A stretch of DNA of 64,000 bases from JAIOSF01 sp047159865. GTDB taxonomy: Bacteria > Campylobacterota > Campylobacteria > Campylobacterales > Arcobacteraceae. The translations under genes and the position numbers were made by a program. Below are positions 9,427 to 18,440 of the stretch, piece after piece. Position 1 is the stretch's first letter. Each line of letters begins with the position of its first letter. The notes below the pieces were generated by a model that had not been told where the DNA came from, did not search any database, and saw only the letters and a program-made list of their open reading frames with translations. The stretch is from NCBI RefSeq assembly GCF_047159865.1, contig NZ_AP038804.1, positions 1,736,001-1,800,000 of the forward strand. The letters are read 5' to 3'.

Positions 9427-9537
9427 AATGAATGACCTTTCACTTTATATAGTTGTATTTTTACGCAATTTTATAAAAACAATATTAATTACTCTATTTC
9501 TTATATATTTTTGGGACTAATTGTGTTAAACTTATAT

Positions 9538-10200
9538 ATGAATTGCCCATATTGTAACCATAATATCAGCTATACATTAAATACGACACAAAAAAAATGT
9601 GCCAAATGTCTTCGTAAATTTAGTGAAAAAAAGATTTTGTTTGAACAAAAAATCATCAATCTATTTTGTGAAAACAATACAGCCAACCAATGTGTACAAA
9701 ATCACAATCTAAACTATGTCACCGTGAAAAAGAAATATGAGAGATATCGACAACTCATTGCTTCCTATTTAGAGGAACTATACCATAATAAAGAGGTTCT
9801 TGAATATGACGAATATATCTACCTAGAAAAAAGTAAAAAAAAAGTAAAAAAAAATATTTTTGATGCGATAAACTTTATGACATTTAATTATGAAGATAAA
9901 GTCTACAATTTACTTATGCCAAATCTACACCGATACAAAAATCAGTTTTTAGATGATGGGATAGAGGAGAGTTATTTTAAGGAGTTCTCAAAATTTATGA
10001 TGATGAATAAAATATCAAAAATACAAAAAAGAGAAAATATCATCACGAGTTTTTGGATATTTTTTGAAGAATCAATTGTAAAATATAAAGGGATAAATAA
10101 GGAAAACTTTTTTTACTATTTAAAAGAGATTGAATTTAAATTTAATTATTCTGTAAAAGAGCAAGAAAAAATTTTATTTAAAATGGCAGGTTATAAATGA
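9538..10200 (+). CDS. Zinc-ribbon/HTH protein resembling the N-terminus of IS1595-type transposases
   Basis: The likely start is the ATG at 9538 (220 residues), because it puts the zinc ribbon at the N-terminus: MNCPYCNHN then KKCAKCLRKFSEKK. An in-frame TTG at 9511 is the alternative; neither has a strong ribosome site. Residues about 35-70 (KIINLFCENNTANQCVQ, then NYVTVKKKYERYR) resemble the helix-turn-helix that follows the ribbon in IS1595/ISXO2 transposases. No DDE catalytic core is visible in the remaining lysine-rich residues and no terminal inverted repeats flank it. It is the only plus-strand gene inside the hydrogenase island, divergent from nikK and overlapping the hypF end by 10 bp. 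A domesticated regulator is possible; function is unknown. Confidence 0.7.
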   Translation: MNCPYCNHNISYTLNTTQKKCAKCLRKFSEKKILFEQKIINLFCENNTANQCVQNHNLNYVTVKKKYERYRQLIASYLEELYHNKEVLEYDEYIYLEKSKKKVKKNIFDAINFMTFNYEDKVYNLLMPNLHRYKNQFLDDGIEESYFKEFSKFMMMNKISKIQKRENIITSFWIFFEESIVKYKGINKENFFYYLKEIEFKFNYSVKEQEKILFKMAGYK

Positions 10201-12389
10201 TGCAGAAAGTAGTATATTTGTCCAAGAGATATCCCGCTATCATTTAAAGGTACTTTTTGTGAAATATGGTGTGTAATTTGTTTTTCCAATAAGGTTTTTG
10301 TTGTCTTTTTTAAAAGAGTTTTATTTTGAAAAACACCCCCAGATAAAATCACTTCTTTATTTTCTCGTAATGATATATCTATAATAATATTATGAAGAGT
10401 GTTTATAAACTGAGTTACAATAGTTTTACTATAAAAATCATACTCTATAAAAATCATTCCATCTGTTATCTCATACTCAAAAGAGTCACTGTCATTAAAA
10501 TAATTTTTTTCACATAATAATCCAGCTTCACCTTCATAGCTTTGAATTTGTAAAAGTCCAGCTAAACTTGCAATACCATCAAATATTCTTCCAACAGAAC
10601 TACTCAATGGTGCATTTAAGTTTTTCATATAACTGTTATGTAGCATTTTTATTTCGTAATCTTTAAATGAGTTTACAGTATCAATATCAAGAGCTAATAC
10701 CTCATCTAAAGTATACTTTTCAAATAACATAGAAAGGGCAACACGCCTTGGCTCTTTTATCGCTTTTACACCACCTAAAAGTTTTATAGGTTTAAAGTGA
10801 TATTTTCTTTCATCATTTACAAAAATTTCACCACCCCATAAAGTTTTGTCTTCCCCATATCCAGTTCCATCAAAACTAAAACCTACATACTCTTTATTTT
10901 CAAGTGTAAATTCTGCTTTTGTAGCATAGATATGTGCTAAGTGATGTTGTACTTCTATAAGCTGAATATTTTGTTGTTTTGCCCATTTTGTTGTTTCATA
11001 ATTTGGATGTTTGTCATGTACTATAATATCTGGCTCAAAATCATAAAAGTTTTTAAAAGTTTCAACTGTTCTTTTAAAATACTCAAAAGCCACTATCGAA
11101 TCCAAATCCCCTATATAAGGACTAACTATAATGGTATCATCAAAAGCAATAGAGATAGTATTTTTAGCATTTGCTCCAACGGCTAAAATCTTTTTGTCTA
11201 TTTTCTTTTTGAGTTTTATTACTGTAGGAGTATATCCACGACCTGCTCTTAAGAGTTGTATCTTATTATCTATAACTTGAACAACACTATCATCAACAGC
11301 ATTGATAATTTCACGACTAAAATCTACTATATAATCAATAAAAGGTAACTTTGAAACTATCTCTTCTTTTGAAGTGATAATGGGTTCACCACTTAAATTT
11401 GCACTTGTAGCAACTATTGGATTTTGTAACGATTCAAAAAGTAAATGATGTAAAGGTGTATATGGTAAAAAACATCCTACTCTATCTATCTTTGGTGCTA
11501 TTAATTCACTCAACATCCTATCGCTATTTTTAATTTTTTTACATACAACTACAGGAGCCTCTTTAGAGATAAGAATCTCTTGCTCTTTTTGATTTAGTTT
11601 TACTATTCTTTTTATCTGATTTAGATCTTTACACATAATAGCAAATGGCTTAAAAGGACGATGTTTATATTCTCGTAATTTCTGGATTGCTTGAGTATTT
11701 GAAGCATCACATACTATATGAAATCCACCAATACCTTTGATTGCAAGAATTTTTCCATTTTTTATAAACTGCGCTGTTTGTGTGTATATCTCTTTTGGAT
11801 TATCTGAAATAAGATGGTTTTTATTATTGAGTGTGAGTATAGGTCCACAATCATTACAAGAGATTGGTTGGGCATGGTATCTTCTATTAAGAGGATCTTG
11901 ATACTCCTCTTCGCAACTTTTACACATCTGAAAATCATTCATAGAGGTATTTACTCTGTCATACGGAATAGTTTTAATAATACTATATCTTGGTCCACAA
12001 TTTGTACAGTTTATTGCAAAGTAGTTTTTGTATTTTCCATCTTTTTTGATATCTTCTAAACACTCATCACATACTTTAACATCAGGAGATACTATTGTAG
12101 TTTTACTACTATCATTTTTAGTTTCTATTATTTCAAAAATTTTAGTATTTCTTATTTCTATCTGATTCTTTAAAAGAGTGTCTATTTTAGCAAGAGGAGG
12201 AAGTCTATCATAGATGAGTTTATCAAAGTTATCGATACTATTTGAAGTACCTTCAACCTCTATAGTTACACCCGTAGAGTCATTAAATACAAAACCATAT
12301 AAGTTTAGCTCTAATGCAAGTTTATATATAAAAGGACGAAAACCGACACCTTGAACGGTGCCAGTTATTGTGTAGTGATATCTAAGCAT
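10191..12389 (-). CDS. hypF: HypF, carbamoyltransferase of hydrogenase maturation
   Basis: A 732-residue protein with the four HypF domains in order. These are acylphosphatase (GTVQGVGFRPFIYK, residues about 9-22), the double zinc finger (CDECLED, CTNCGPRYS, CKSCEEEY, CNDCGP, about 108-185), the YrdC-like nucleotide-binding domain (KGIGGFHIVCDA), and the Kae1-like carbamoyltransferase domain (VQHHLAHIYA, VILSGGVFQN). HypF uses carbamoyl phosphate and ATP to carbamoylate HypE. It follows hydE after 59 bp and converges on the zinc-ribbon gene. A TTTAGT/ACTAAA inverted repeat (about 12397-12415) lies just upstream. Confidence 0.96.
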   Translation of the reverse strand: MLRYHYTITGTVQGVGFRPFIYKLALELNLYGFVFNDSTGVTIEVEGTSNSIDNFDKLIYDRLPPLAKIDTLLKNQIEIRNTKIFEIIETKNDSSKTTIVSPDVKVCDECLEDIKKDGKYKNYFAINCTNCGPRYSIIKTIPYDRVNTSMNDFQMCKSCEEEYQDPLNRRYHAQPISCNDCGPILTLNNKNHLISDNPKEIYTQTAQFIKNGKILAIKGIGGFHIVCDASNTQAIQKLREYKHRPFKPFAIMCKDLNQIKRIVKLNQKEQEILISKEAPVVVCKKIKNSDRMLSELIAPKIDRVGCFLPYTPLHHLLFESLQNPIVATSANLSGEPIITSKEEIVSKLPFIDYIVDFSREIINAVDDSVVQVIDNKIQLLRAGRGYTPTVIKLKKKIDKKILAVGANAKNTISIAFDDTIIVSPYIGDLDSIVAFEYFKRTVETFKNFYDFEPDIIVHDKHPNYETTKWAKQQNIQLIEVQHHLAHIYATKAEFTLENKEYVGFSFDGTGYGEDKTLWGGEIFVNDERKYHFKPIKLLGGVKAIKEPRRVALSMLFEKYTLDEVLALDIDTVNSFKDYEIKMLHNSYMKNLNAPLSSSVGRIFDGIASLAGLLQIQSYEGEAGLLCEKNYFNDSDSFEYEITDGMIFIEYDFYSKTIVTQFINTLHNIIIDISLRENKEVILSGGVFQNKTLLKKTTKTLLEKQITHHISQKVPLNDSGISLGQIYYFLHHL

Positions 12390-12448
12390 ATAACCTCATT
12401 TACTATTTAGTGTATAGTACTAAATTTCTAATTAGTTATAAATTTATA

Positions 12449-13858
12449 TTAATCATCAAACGCAATATCTTTTGAGAAGAATGGATTTGATAATTGGAAT
12501 TTACTCAAAATTCTACTATATATGATACTATTTTCAAACATATCACCCATCATCACAAAGTTATCTATTTTGAACTTTTTCTTTAGTTGGTTAAGTGTTG
12601 ATATAGTCATATCTCCATACGCTTCAAAAATAGAGTAAGCTAAATAATGAGTATCTACGTCTGCTAGTTTAAAACTAATTACAGAACCTAAAAGTGAACT
12701 ATAATCAAAACCATCATCATTAAAATTCATATCAATTTTAAGACCACCATTTCCATGGAACTCTAAAGCTTTATCACTTAAACTCTCAAAATTTTTCACA
12801 TCTAAATCTAATAATACACATAACGTTCCGTAAACGTCATAATCATTTGATTTTAGATCTTCATATTTGTGAGGAAACTTAGCTGCATAGTTTTTGATAA
12901 GTTTATTTCGTATTGGGTCATTTAACATTTGAAGTAATACTTCTTTTAAATTAAATTCTTCAAAATTAATCACTTTTTTATTCGCTACTTCATTTAGTAC
13001 TGTAAATGAAATTCCATTTTTAACACTTAAGTTCGCACCTATTGCATTTTTTGTATTTGGTGTTTCTTGAACAATATTTAAAAATCTATTTAATACTTTG
13101 TCTTCATTAAGATTTTCTAATTTTTTTGAAAATTTACTATCTCTTACTATAGAAATATTTTTTTGAACTACGACCACTTTTGATGGATTTAAGTCATTAA
13201 AAAAGATATATGAAAGTTCACTATCTTTTGCATTAATAGCAGCTAATGTACTTTTCATATTATATGTTGATTTTATATTGATAAACTTTTTACCAGTAAG
13301 TTCTTTTAACTCTTCATCTTTAATAGTTACTTTGATAGTTGGTTTTTCTATAGAAAATAAAGCTTGATGCTCATCTTTTGTGATGATAAAAAGGTCAGAT
13401 ATTTTCGTAGGATCTACAACTAAAAGTGTTGAACCTTCACTAAAGTTCGGTGTAAAAGTATTATAATCAGGAGTATTATCTATAGGTGAATTACTATAAT
13501 GATTACAAAGCAAAGCATCATTTAAATAGTCTTGACTACTTGGGTCTTGGAGACTTTCTAGACATCTTGCACATAATGAGATATCATAATTAGTAGATAC
13601 TATTTTACTTCTATTTATAGAGATATTCTCTTGTGTTGTTTTAATCTCACCTAAAAATAATGAATGTGGTAAATAAGTCGATGTTAATTCACCAAAAGTA
13701 GCAAGTGCTTTTTCATCTGTTTCATCTATTGTTAAAACTATCTCATTTTTATTTTGAGATACACTTCCATTTAAAGATGATTCGTCTAACATATTTTGTA
13801 AAAAACCTACAAAATATTTATTTTCGCTGTTATATTGTATCTTTTGTACTATTGCCAT
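12449..13858 (-). CDS. hydE: HydE, hydrogenase accessory protein, degenerate HypF-like
   Basis: About 469 residues. The ATG at 13858 (MAIVQKIQYN) is preferred over an in-frame ATG at 13909: it begins 1 bp past the hydD stop and has GAAGG upstream. It matches the position and length of HydE in Helicobacter and Wolinella hydABCDE loci, where HydE is needed for hydrogenase activity. Parts look like worn HypF: CARCLESLQDPSSQDY with a later LLCNHY echoes one zinc finger, and VMMGDMFENSIIYSR near the C-terminus aligns with the Kae1 motif VILSGGVFQNKTLL but has lost the glycine pair. Enzymatic activity is therefore doubtful. Confidence 0.75.
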   Translation of the reverse strand: MAIVQKIQYNSENKYFVGFLQNMLDESSLNGSVSQNKNEIVLTIDETDEKALATFGELTSTYLPHSLFLGEIKTTQENISINRSKIVSTNYDISLCARCLESLQDPSSQDYLNDALLCNHYSNSPIDNTPDYNTFTPNFSEGSTLLVVDPTKISDLFIITKDEHQALFSIEKPTIKVTIKDEELKELTGKKFINIKSTYNMKSTLAAINAKDSELSYIFFNDLNPSKVVVVQKNISIVRDSKFSKKLENLNEDKVLNRFLNIVQETPNTKNAIGANLSVKNGISFTVLNEVANKKVINFEEFNLKEVLLQMLNDPIRNKLIKNYAAKFPHKYEDLKSNDYDVYGTLCVLLDLDVKNFESLSDKALEFHGNGGLKIDMNFNDDGFDYSSLLGSVISFKLADVDTHYLAYSIFEAYGDMTISTLNQLKKKFKIDNFVMMGDMFENSIIYSRILSKFQLSNPFFSKDIAFDD

Positions 13859-13859
13859 T

Positions 13860-14414
13860 TTATTGTTCGCCTTCAAATCTTTGTGCAGTTGGATTAGAGT
13901 AACTATCAATAATAGTATCTAATGTAACCTCTGTTTCATTTTTAGTATATTTTATTCCTGCTTTATCTAACTCTCCTAGTCCAGCATTTACTAAATTAAA
14001 AAAGTTATCTCTCATTTTTTGTGTAAGACCAACAACAACTGTTTCAATATCTTCAGGTACAATACCCACAATATTAACTTCAGCCATAGTTTCAAGTAGT
14101 GAACAAATTTCAAGCATCTCGATAATCTCTACTTCATGTGCAGTTTGTTTATAACTACCAAGACCAAGTAACTCTTCAGATGGTAGGTTATAAATAGAAC
14201 CAACCTCATCATCCATCGTAATCGTATCTAAAATAATCACTTTATCATACTCTTGATAATACACCATAAGTTGAAATCCTAAAACTCCACCATCTACCAT
14301 TGTTACATCGTTATTGTCAAATGTATAATTCTCTTCTATATATTTTGCAGCAAAAACACCTACACCCTCATCTTGGTATATTACCGTTCCAGCTCCGACT
14401 ATTGCAGTTTTCAA
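13860..14414 (-). CDS. hydD: HydD, hydrogenase maturation endopeptidase (HyaD/HupD type)
   Basis: About 184 residues. I place the start at the TTG at 14412-14414, because AAAGGAAC lies just upstream and the protein then begins M-KTAIVGAGTVIYQDEGVG, matching the family N-terminus; an in-frame ATG at 14459 would add 15 unrelated residues. The M52 protease family cuts the C-terminal peptide from the large subunit after nickel insertion. The nickel-binding acidic residue in YQDEG, the second acidic site in VIILDTI and the histidine in TAHEVEI are present. The substrate is presumably HydB, which keeps such a peptide; the second large subunit does not. Confidence 0.88.
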   Translation of the reverse strand: MKTAIVGAGTVIYQDEGVGVFAAKYIEENYTFDNNDVTMVDGGVLGFQLMVYYQEYDKVIILDTITMDDEVGSIYNLPSEELLGLGSYKQTAHEVEIIEMLEICSLLETMAEVNIVGIVPEDIETVVVGLTQKMRDNFFNLVNAGLGELDKAGIKYTKNETEVTLDTIIDSYSNPTAQRFEGEQ

Positions 14415-14438
14415 TATAGTTCCTTTAAATAATTTAAA

Positions 14439-14466
14439 TGAATGAACATTGTTATTCACTCATTCA
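14439..14466. promoter_or_regulatory. TGAATGA-N14-TCATTCA inverted repeat between hydC and hydD
   Basis: Perfect 7-bp arms (14439-14445, 14460-14466) of the same half-site core as at hydA, but with a longer spacer. It precedes the hydD TTG start by 25 bp and may mark a second regulated promoter. Confidence 0.4.
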
Positions 14467-14480
14467 AAATATCTATGTGC

Positions 14481-14504
14481 AAAAAAGGAAATTAATCCTT
14501 TTTT
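14481..14504 (-). terminator. Hairpin overlapping the hydC stop codon
   Basis: AAAAAAGGA (14481-14489) and TCCTTTTTT (14496-14504) pair around AATTAA. On the minus strand the hairpin ends in six T's. It may reduce read-through from the abundant hydABC message into hydDE. Confidence 0.5.
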
Positions 14505-15187
14505 ACATATTTTGATCCACCAACAACAATAGAGACATCCGCTTCTTTCCAGAATACTGTTCTCCATATTTGGTAATAGATATGAAACATAACCCATGCA
14601 AGTATATAATACATAGATTCGTGATGTGCCATTCGTACATCTACATTTGTTCCACCAGTTACGATGAGTGTCCAATCAGTAATAAGATGTAACATTGTAG
14701 GCCACCATTCTCCTATAGAGCTTAACCCTGAAGCTAATCCATGTACATATAACTGTAATCCAGTTAAAAGCATCCATGCTAATAACAGATGAAATACTGT
14801 AAAAAATACAATATTAAAACTATCAGAATGTGAACTATCAAATTTCTTTCTTCTATTTAATGTGATTAGATTTAATAAAACTTCAAAAAATTCTTTGATA
14901 TTTGAACCATTTGGAATAAGTTTTTTATACGGTTTTTCAAATCGTGAGAAGAAATATAAATACCCAACAACAACACTACTTACATCAAAAATAATAGCAG
15001 CAATAAAATGCACCCATCTATTCCAAGCCATTACATACTTATCAACAGCTGGATCTGCTATAAAACTTTGGTAATAAGGATGACCGATATAAAGACCAGT
15101 TACCACAGCAGCTACCATACAAATGGCAACCACCCAGTGGTTGATTCTCATCGCTGCTGTCATCCTTTCAATTTTTTTATAACTCAT
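14492..15187 (-). CDS. hydC: HydC, cytochrome b subunit of membrane-bound hydrogenase
   Basis: A 231-residue protein with four to five hydrophobic helices and haem-ligand histidines in RINHWVVAICM, WNRWVHFIAA, FHLLLAWMLLTG and AWVMFHIYYQI. It anchors HydA/HydB and passes electrons from H2 to menaquinone. It starts 15 bp after hydB. The C-terminal end MSYKK-proximal charge pattern and length match HyaC/HupZ relatives. An AT-rich hairpin overlaps its stop codon (14481-14504) and may separate hydABC from hydDE expression. Confidence 0.92.
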   Translation of the reverse strand: MSYKKIERMTAAMRINHWVVAICMVAAVVTGLYIGHPYYQSFIADPAVDKYVMAWNRWVHFIAAIIFDVSSVVVGYLYFFSRFEKPYKKLIPNGSNIKEFFEVLLNLITLNRRKKFDSSHSDSFNIVFFTVFHLLLAWMLLTGLQLYVHGLASGLSSIGEWWPTMLHLITDWTLIVTGGTNVDVRMAHHESMYYILAWVMFHIYYQIWRTVFWKEADVSIVVGGSKYVKKD

Positions 15188-15202
15188 AATGTGTCCTTTC
15201 TT

Positions 15203-16954
15203 TTAAACAGCACAAGATGTATTTACTTTAAAACTACTAAGCTCTCTACCTTTTGTATCTACGATATGTACAGCACAAGCGATACAAGGATCAAAAGAGT
15301 GAACTGTTCTTAAAATCTCTAGAGGTTGCTCAGGATCTGCTACTTTAGTACCAAGTAGAGATGACTCATAAGCACCTAATCTTCCTTTATAATCTCTAGG
15401 TGCTGCATTCCATGTTGAAGGAACTACAGCTTGGTAGTTTTCTATCTTACCATCTTTGATAACAACCCAGTGTCCTAAACCACCTCTTGGAGCTTCAGCC
15501 ATACCGAAACCTTTTGCATCTTTTGAAACTGCATCAAAATCAAATTCAGTCCATGTACTTAAATCACCATTTGCAACATTTGCAGCTAACTCATCAACCC
15601 AATCCATCATAACATCACCCATAAGTTCTGTTTCGATTGCACGAGCTGCTGTTCTACCTACTGTTGAGAAAATAACACTTGCTGGTGCAGCTTTTCCTAA
15701 ACCTAATGTTTTACCAAGTTTTCCTAAGAATTTTGTTGCATATTTAGTGATTCTTTCATCTCCACCTGCAATACCTACAGCAATTCTTGCTAATGGACCT
15801 ACTTCCATTCTTGTATCATCATATAATGGTGACTTAATCCAAGAATATTTCTCTTCTGTTTTTAAGTAAGAGTATCCATCTGCTTTCTTTTCAAGTCCAG
15901 TATATTTAGGAATTGTTTCACCTTCATAAGGATGTAAACCTTTATCCTCTTTCCCTTCGTACCAAGCATGAGAAACATCTTCTGTGATTTTTGTTTGGTC
16001 TAAAGGATATAATTTACTTAAATCTCCATTTAAAACTACACCTTTAGGAAATAATAGTTCAGAATTATAAAAACCATTGTCATTTAATCTAAAATCACCA
16101 TACGACATATAATTTTTAAGTCCAGCACCAGTACCATCTAAAGCTTCATCAGCATATACAGTACCAGCCATAAGAACATCTACTAAATAAGCATTTTTTA
16201 TAAAGTTATTTGTTTTATTTAAAAGAGATTTAAACTGCGCTATTCTTGCAGGATTTTTAATATCTTGAACACAAGTAACACCACCAACAACAAGTGATTG
16301 TGGATGTGGCATTTTACCACCAAAAATTGCCATCATTTTTGACATATCTCTTTGCATATCAAGAGCTTGTAAGTAATGAGCAACTGCAATTAAGTTTTGT
16401 TCAGGAGATAATTTGTAATGTTTATTCCCCCAGTAAGCATTTGAGAAAATTCCTAGTCTTCCTTGTTTTACAAACTTTCCAACTCTTTCTTGAATAGTTC
16501 GTAGATCTCCCTCACCTGCACCATGTGGTGTATCAGTCCATTTTAAAGCTTCAGCAGCTGCTAGTTTTGGGTCTGCTTTAAGTGCACTAGTAATATCTAC
16601 CCAGTCAAGAGCATGTAAATGATAGAAATGCACAACATGATCATGAAGATATAAAGCACCTTGAATTAAGTTTCTTACTAATCTTGCATTTTTAGGAATA
16701 TCAACATTAAAAGCATGTTCAACTGCTTCGATACTTCTTTGGTAATGTGTACCAGTACAAACACCACAAATTCTCATAGCTAAAAGCCCAGCATCTCTAG
16801 GATCTCTACCTTTTAAAATAGTTTCAATCCCTCTAAACATAGTAGAACTTGCAAATGCATCAGTAATTACATTATTCTCATCTATAACTGCTTCTATTCT
16901 TAAGTGACCTTCAATTCTTGTGATTGGATCAACTATAATATGTTTTTTACTCAT
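15203..16954 (-). CDS. hydB: HydB, NiFe hydrogenase large subunit (membrane-bound uptake enzyme)
   Basis: About 583 residues. The ATG at 16954 (MSKKHIIVDPITRIEGHLR) is chosen over an in-frame ATG at 16990 because AAAGAGGAAAAGA precedes it and the family begins here. Active-site cysteines are in RICGVCTGTH (near residue 65) and DPCIACAVH near the C-terminus. About 20 residues follow that histidine; they are the maturation peptide removed by HydD. With HydA it forms the periplasmic H2-oxidising dimer. It follows hydA after 88 bp, a gap that holds a strong hairpin. Confidence 0.96.
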   Translation of the reverse strand: MSKKHIIVDPITRIEGHLRIEAVIDENNVITDAFASSTMFRGIETILKGRDPRDAGLLAMRICGVCTGTHYQRSIEAVEHAFNVDIPKNARLVRNLIQGALYLHDHVVHFYHLHALDWVDITSALKADPKLAAAEALKWTDTPHGAGEGDLRTIQERVGKFVKQGRLGIFSNAYWGNKHYKLSPEQNLIAVAHYLQALDMQRDMSKMMAIFGGKMPHPQSLVVGGVTCVQDIKNPARIAQFKSLLNKTNNFIKNAYLVDVLMAGTVYADEALDGTGAGLKNYMSYGDFRLNDNGFYNSELLFPKGVVLNGDLSKLYPLDQTKITEDVSHAWYEGKEDKGLHPYEGETIPKYTGLEKKADGYSYLKTEEKYSWIKSPLYDDTRMEVGPLARIAVGIAGGDERITKYATKFLGKLGKTLGLGKAAPASVIFSTVGRTAARAIETELMGDVMMDWVDELAANVANGDLSTWTEFDFDAVSKDAKGFGMAEAPRGGLGHWVVIKDGKIENYQAVVPSTWNAAPRDYKGRLGAYESSLLGTKVADPEQPLEILRTVHSFDPCIACAVHIVDTKGRELSSFKVNTSCAV

Positions 16955-17017
16955 TTCTTTTCCTCTTTTCTTACATATATGCTCATACATCGCATAAACA
17001 CTTCAGTTCCATACTTA

Positions 17018-17041
17018 AAAAAGTGAAACTATTCACTTTTT
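17018..17041 (-). terminator. Hairpin between hydA and hydB
   Basis: AAAAAGTGAA (17018-17027) and TTCACTTTTT (17032-17041) are perfect 10-bp arms with an ACTA loop, beginning one base past the hydA stop. On the minus strand it ends in a T-run, so it could act as a partial terminator or as a 3' stabiliser of hydA mRNA. Confidence 0.6.
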
Positions 17042-17042
17042 C

Positions 17043-18269
17043 TTAACAGTCTTCACCTTTTTTTCCAGCTGCTATACTTGCTGCTGCATGAATTCCTATA
17101 CCTATACCAGCTGCTGTTAATAATCCTAAACCAAATTCATCTACAGTTTTTTCTACTCCACCTGTTGGTGCTTTGAAATGTGTATCTGCCATTGGTCGCT
17201 CTTGTGCAAACTTATCCCAAAATTGTGGCTCTGAACACCCAATACATCCATGTCCTGCACCAATTGGCCAGTTTGTTCCACTATTGTATTTTACAATTGA
17301 ACAGTTATTAAATGTCATAGGACCTTTACAACCCATTTTATATAAACAGAAATTGTTTTCAGCACCTTTATCACCCCATTCTTCAACGAATTCACCAGCA
17401 TCAAAATGTGCTCTTCTTTCACAGTTATCGTGGATTCGGTAACCAAATGCAAATTTTGGTCTATTTAAATGGTCTAGTTCTGGTACTTGACCTGTTAATA
17501 CAAAATGTAAAATAGTACCAGTGATATTTGCAGGATTAGCAGGACAAGCAGGGATATTAATAATAGGTTTATTTTTAATAATATCTTGAACACCAACAGC
17601 ATTTGTAGGATTTGGAGCAGCTGCTGGAACACCACCAAATGTAGCACAAGTACCAACAGCAACTACTGCTGCTGAATCTTTTGCAACTCTTATTAAATGT
17701 TCTTTAAAAGTTTCAGCGTGAGCCCCAATAGTTCCATACATACCGTTCATTCCTAAAGGAATAGAACCCTCAACTACACATAAATACTTCCCTTTAAATG
17801 TATGCATCGCTTCTTCAAGATGTTCGTCAGCAGCATGACCTGCTGCTGCCATTAGAGTTTCATTAAACTCTAAAGAGATAGTTTCTAAAATAAGTTCATC
17901 TATTGTAGGAGCATCACTTCTTAAAATAGCTTCTGAGTTACCTGCACAATCTTGGAGTTCAAGCCAGATTACTGGTACTCTATTCATAAGTTCAGCTGCA
18001 TTAGCTACAAGTGGAGTAAATGTAGGAGGAAGCATAAGCATCGCACAGGCTGCACTTGCCCATTTCATAAAATCTCTTCTTGTTAAACCCTCAGAATCTA
18101 AAACACCATCTATTGATATCTTATTTGCTACAGGAGTATTTTCTAATTCGGTTAGTCTAGTAGTCATCTCACTTTTTAGTTTATCATAATAAGCATCACC
18201 ACGATTCGTATTGACTTTTGAACCTTTAGCAGTAAACATCGTTGCTAAGGCTTCTCTTCTATCTGTCAT
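17043..18269 (-). CDS. hydA: HydA, NiFe hydrogenase small subunit with Tat signal
   Basis: A 408-residue protein. A long N-terminal extension precedes the twin-arginine motif RRDFMKWAS (about residues 63-71), and a hydrophobic stretch follows. Fe-S ligands are seen in VGTCATFGG, IPACPANPA, HDNCERR, CLYKMGCKG, and GHGCIGCSEP. The first motif reads QDCAGNSEA: the usual second cysteine of CxxC is asparagine. A C-terminal membrane helix (about 375-400) docks on HydC. It heads hydABC. AAAAGGACTACTT gives its ribosome site, and TGAATGA-type inverted repeats lie 24-54 bp upstream. Confidence 0.95.
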   Translation of the reverse strand: MTDRREALATMFTAKGSKVNTNRGDAYYDKLKSEMTTRLTELENTPVANKISIDGVLDSEGLTRRDFMKWASAACAMLMLPPTFTPLVANAAELMNRVPVIWLELQDCAGNSEAILRSDAPTIDELILETISLEFNETLMAAAGHAADEHLEEAMHTFKGKYLCVVEGSIPLGMNGMYGTIGAHAETFKEHLIRVAKDSAAVVAVGTCATFGGVPAAAPNPTNAVGVQDIIKNKPIINIPACPANPANITGTILHFVLTGQVPELDHLNRPKFAFGYRIHDNCERRAHFDAGEFVEEWGDKGAENNFCLYKMGCKGPMTFNNCSIVKYNSGTNWPIGAGHGCIGCSEPQFWDKFAQERPMADTHFKAPTGGVEKTVDEFGLGLLTAAGIGIGIHAAASIAAGKKGEDC

Positions 18270-18292
18270 AAGTAGTCCTTTTTAATTTTATT

Positions 18293-18323
18293 ATTCATTA
18301 AAGTAAATGAATAGTCATTCATT
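18293..18323. promoter_or_regulatory. Triple AATGAAT/ATTCATT half-sites upstream of hydA
   Basis: ATTCATT (18293-18299), AATGAAT (18306-18312) and ATTCATT (18317-18323) make two overlapping inverted repeats with 6- and 4-bp spacers. They lie 24-54 bp before the hydA start, downstream of AT-rich candidate -10 boxes, which suits repression. The size and symmetry fit a TetR-family operator. Confidence 0.5.
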
Positions 18324-18440
18324 GAACTAATATTAAGAAATTTCCTCTTTATAACATCTTAAATAGATATTTTATTATAAGGTAAAATTATTTTTACCCT
18401 TAGTGTTAATTTATAAAAAAGATAAGTAAAAGTTATTTGA

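Noticed and set aside
9427..9537. A NikR operator before nikK.
   Set aside because: The AT-rich gap gives only loose matches to the Helicobacter NikR consensus; no convincing symmetric pair.
9538..10200. A complete insertion sequence.
   Set aside because: No transposase catalytic core, no terminal inverted repeats and no target duplication were seen.
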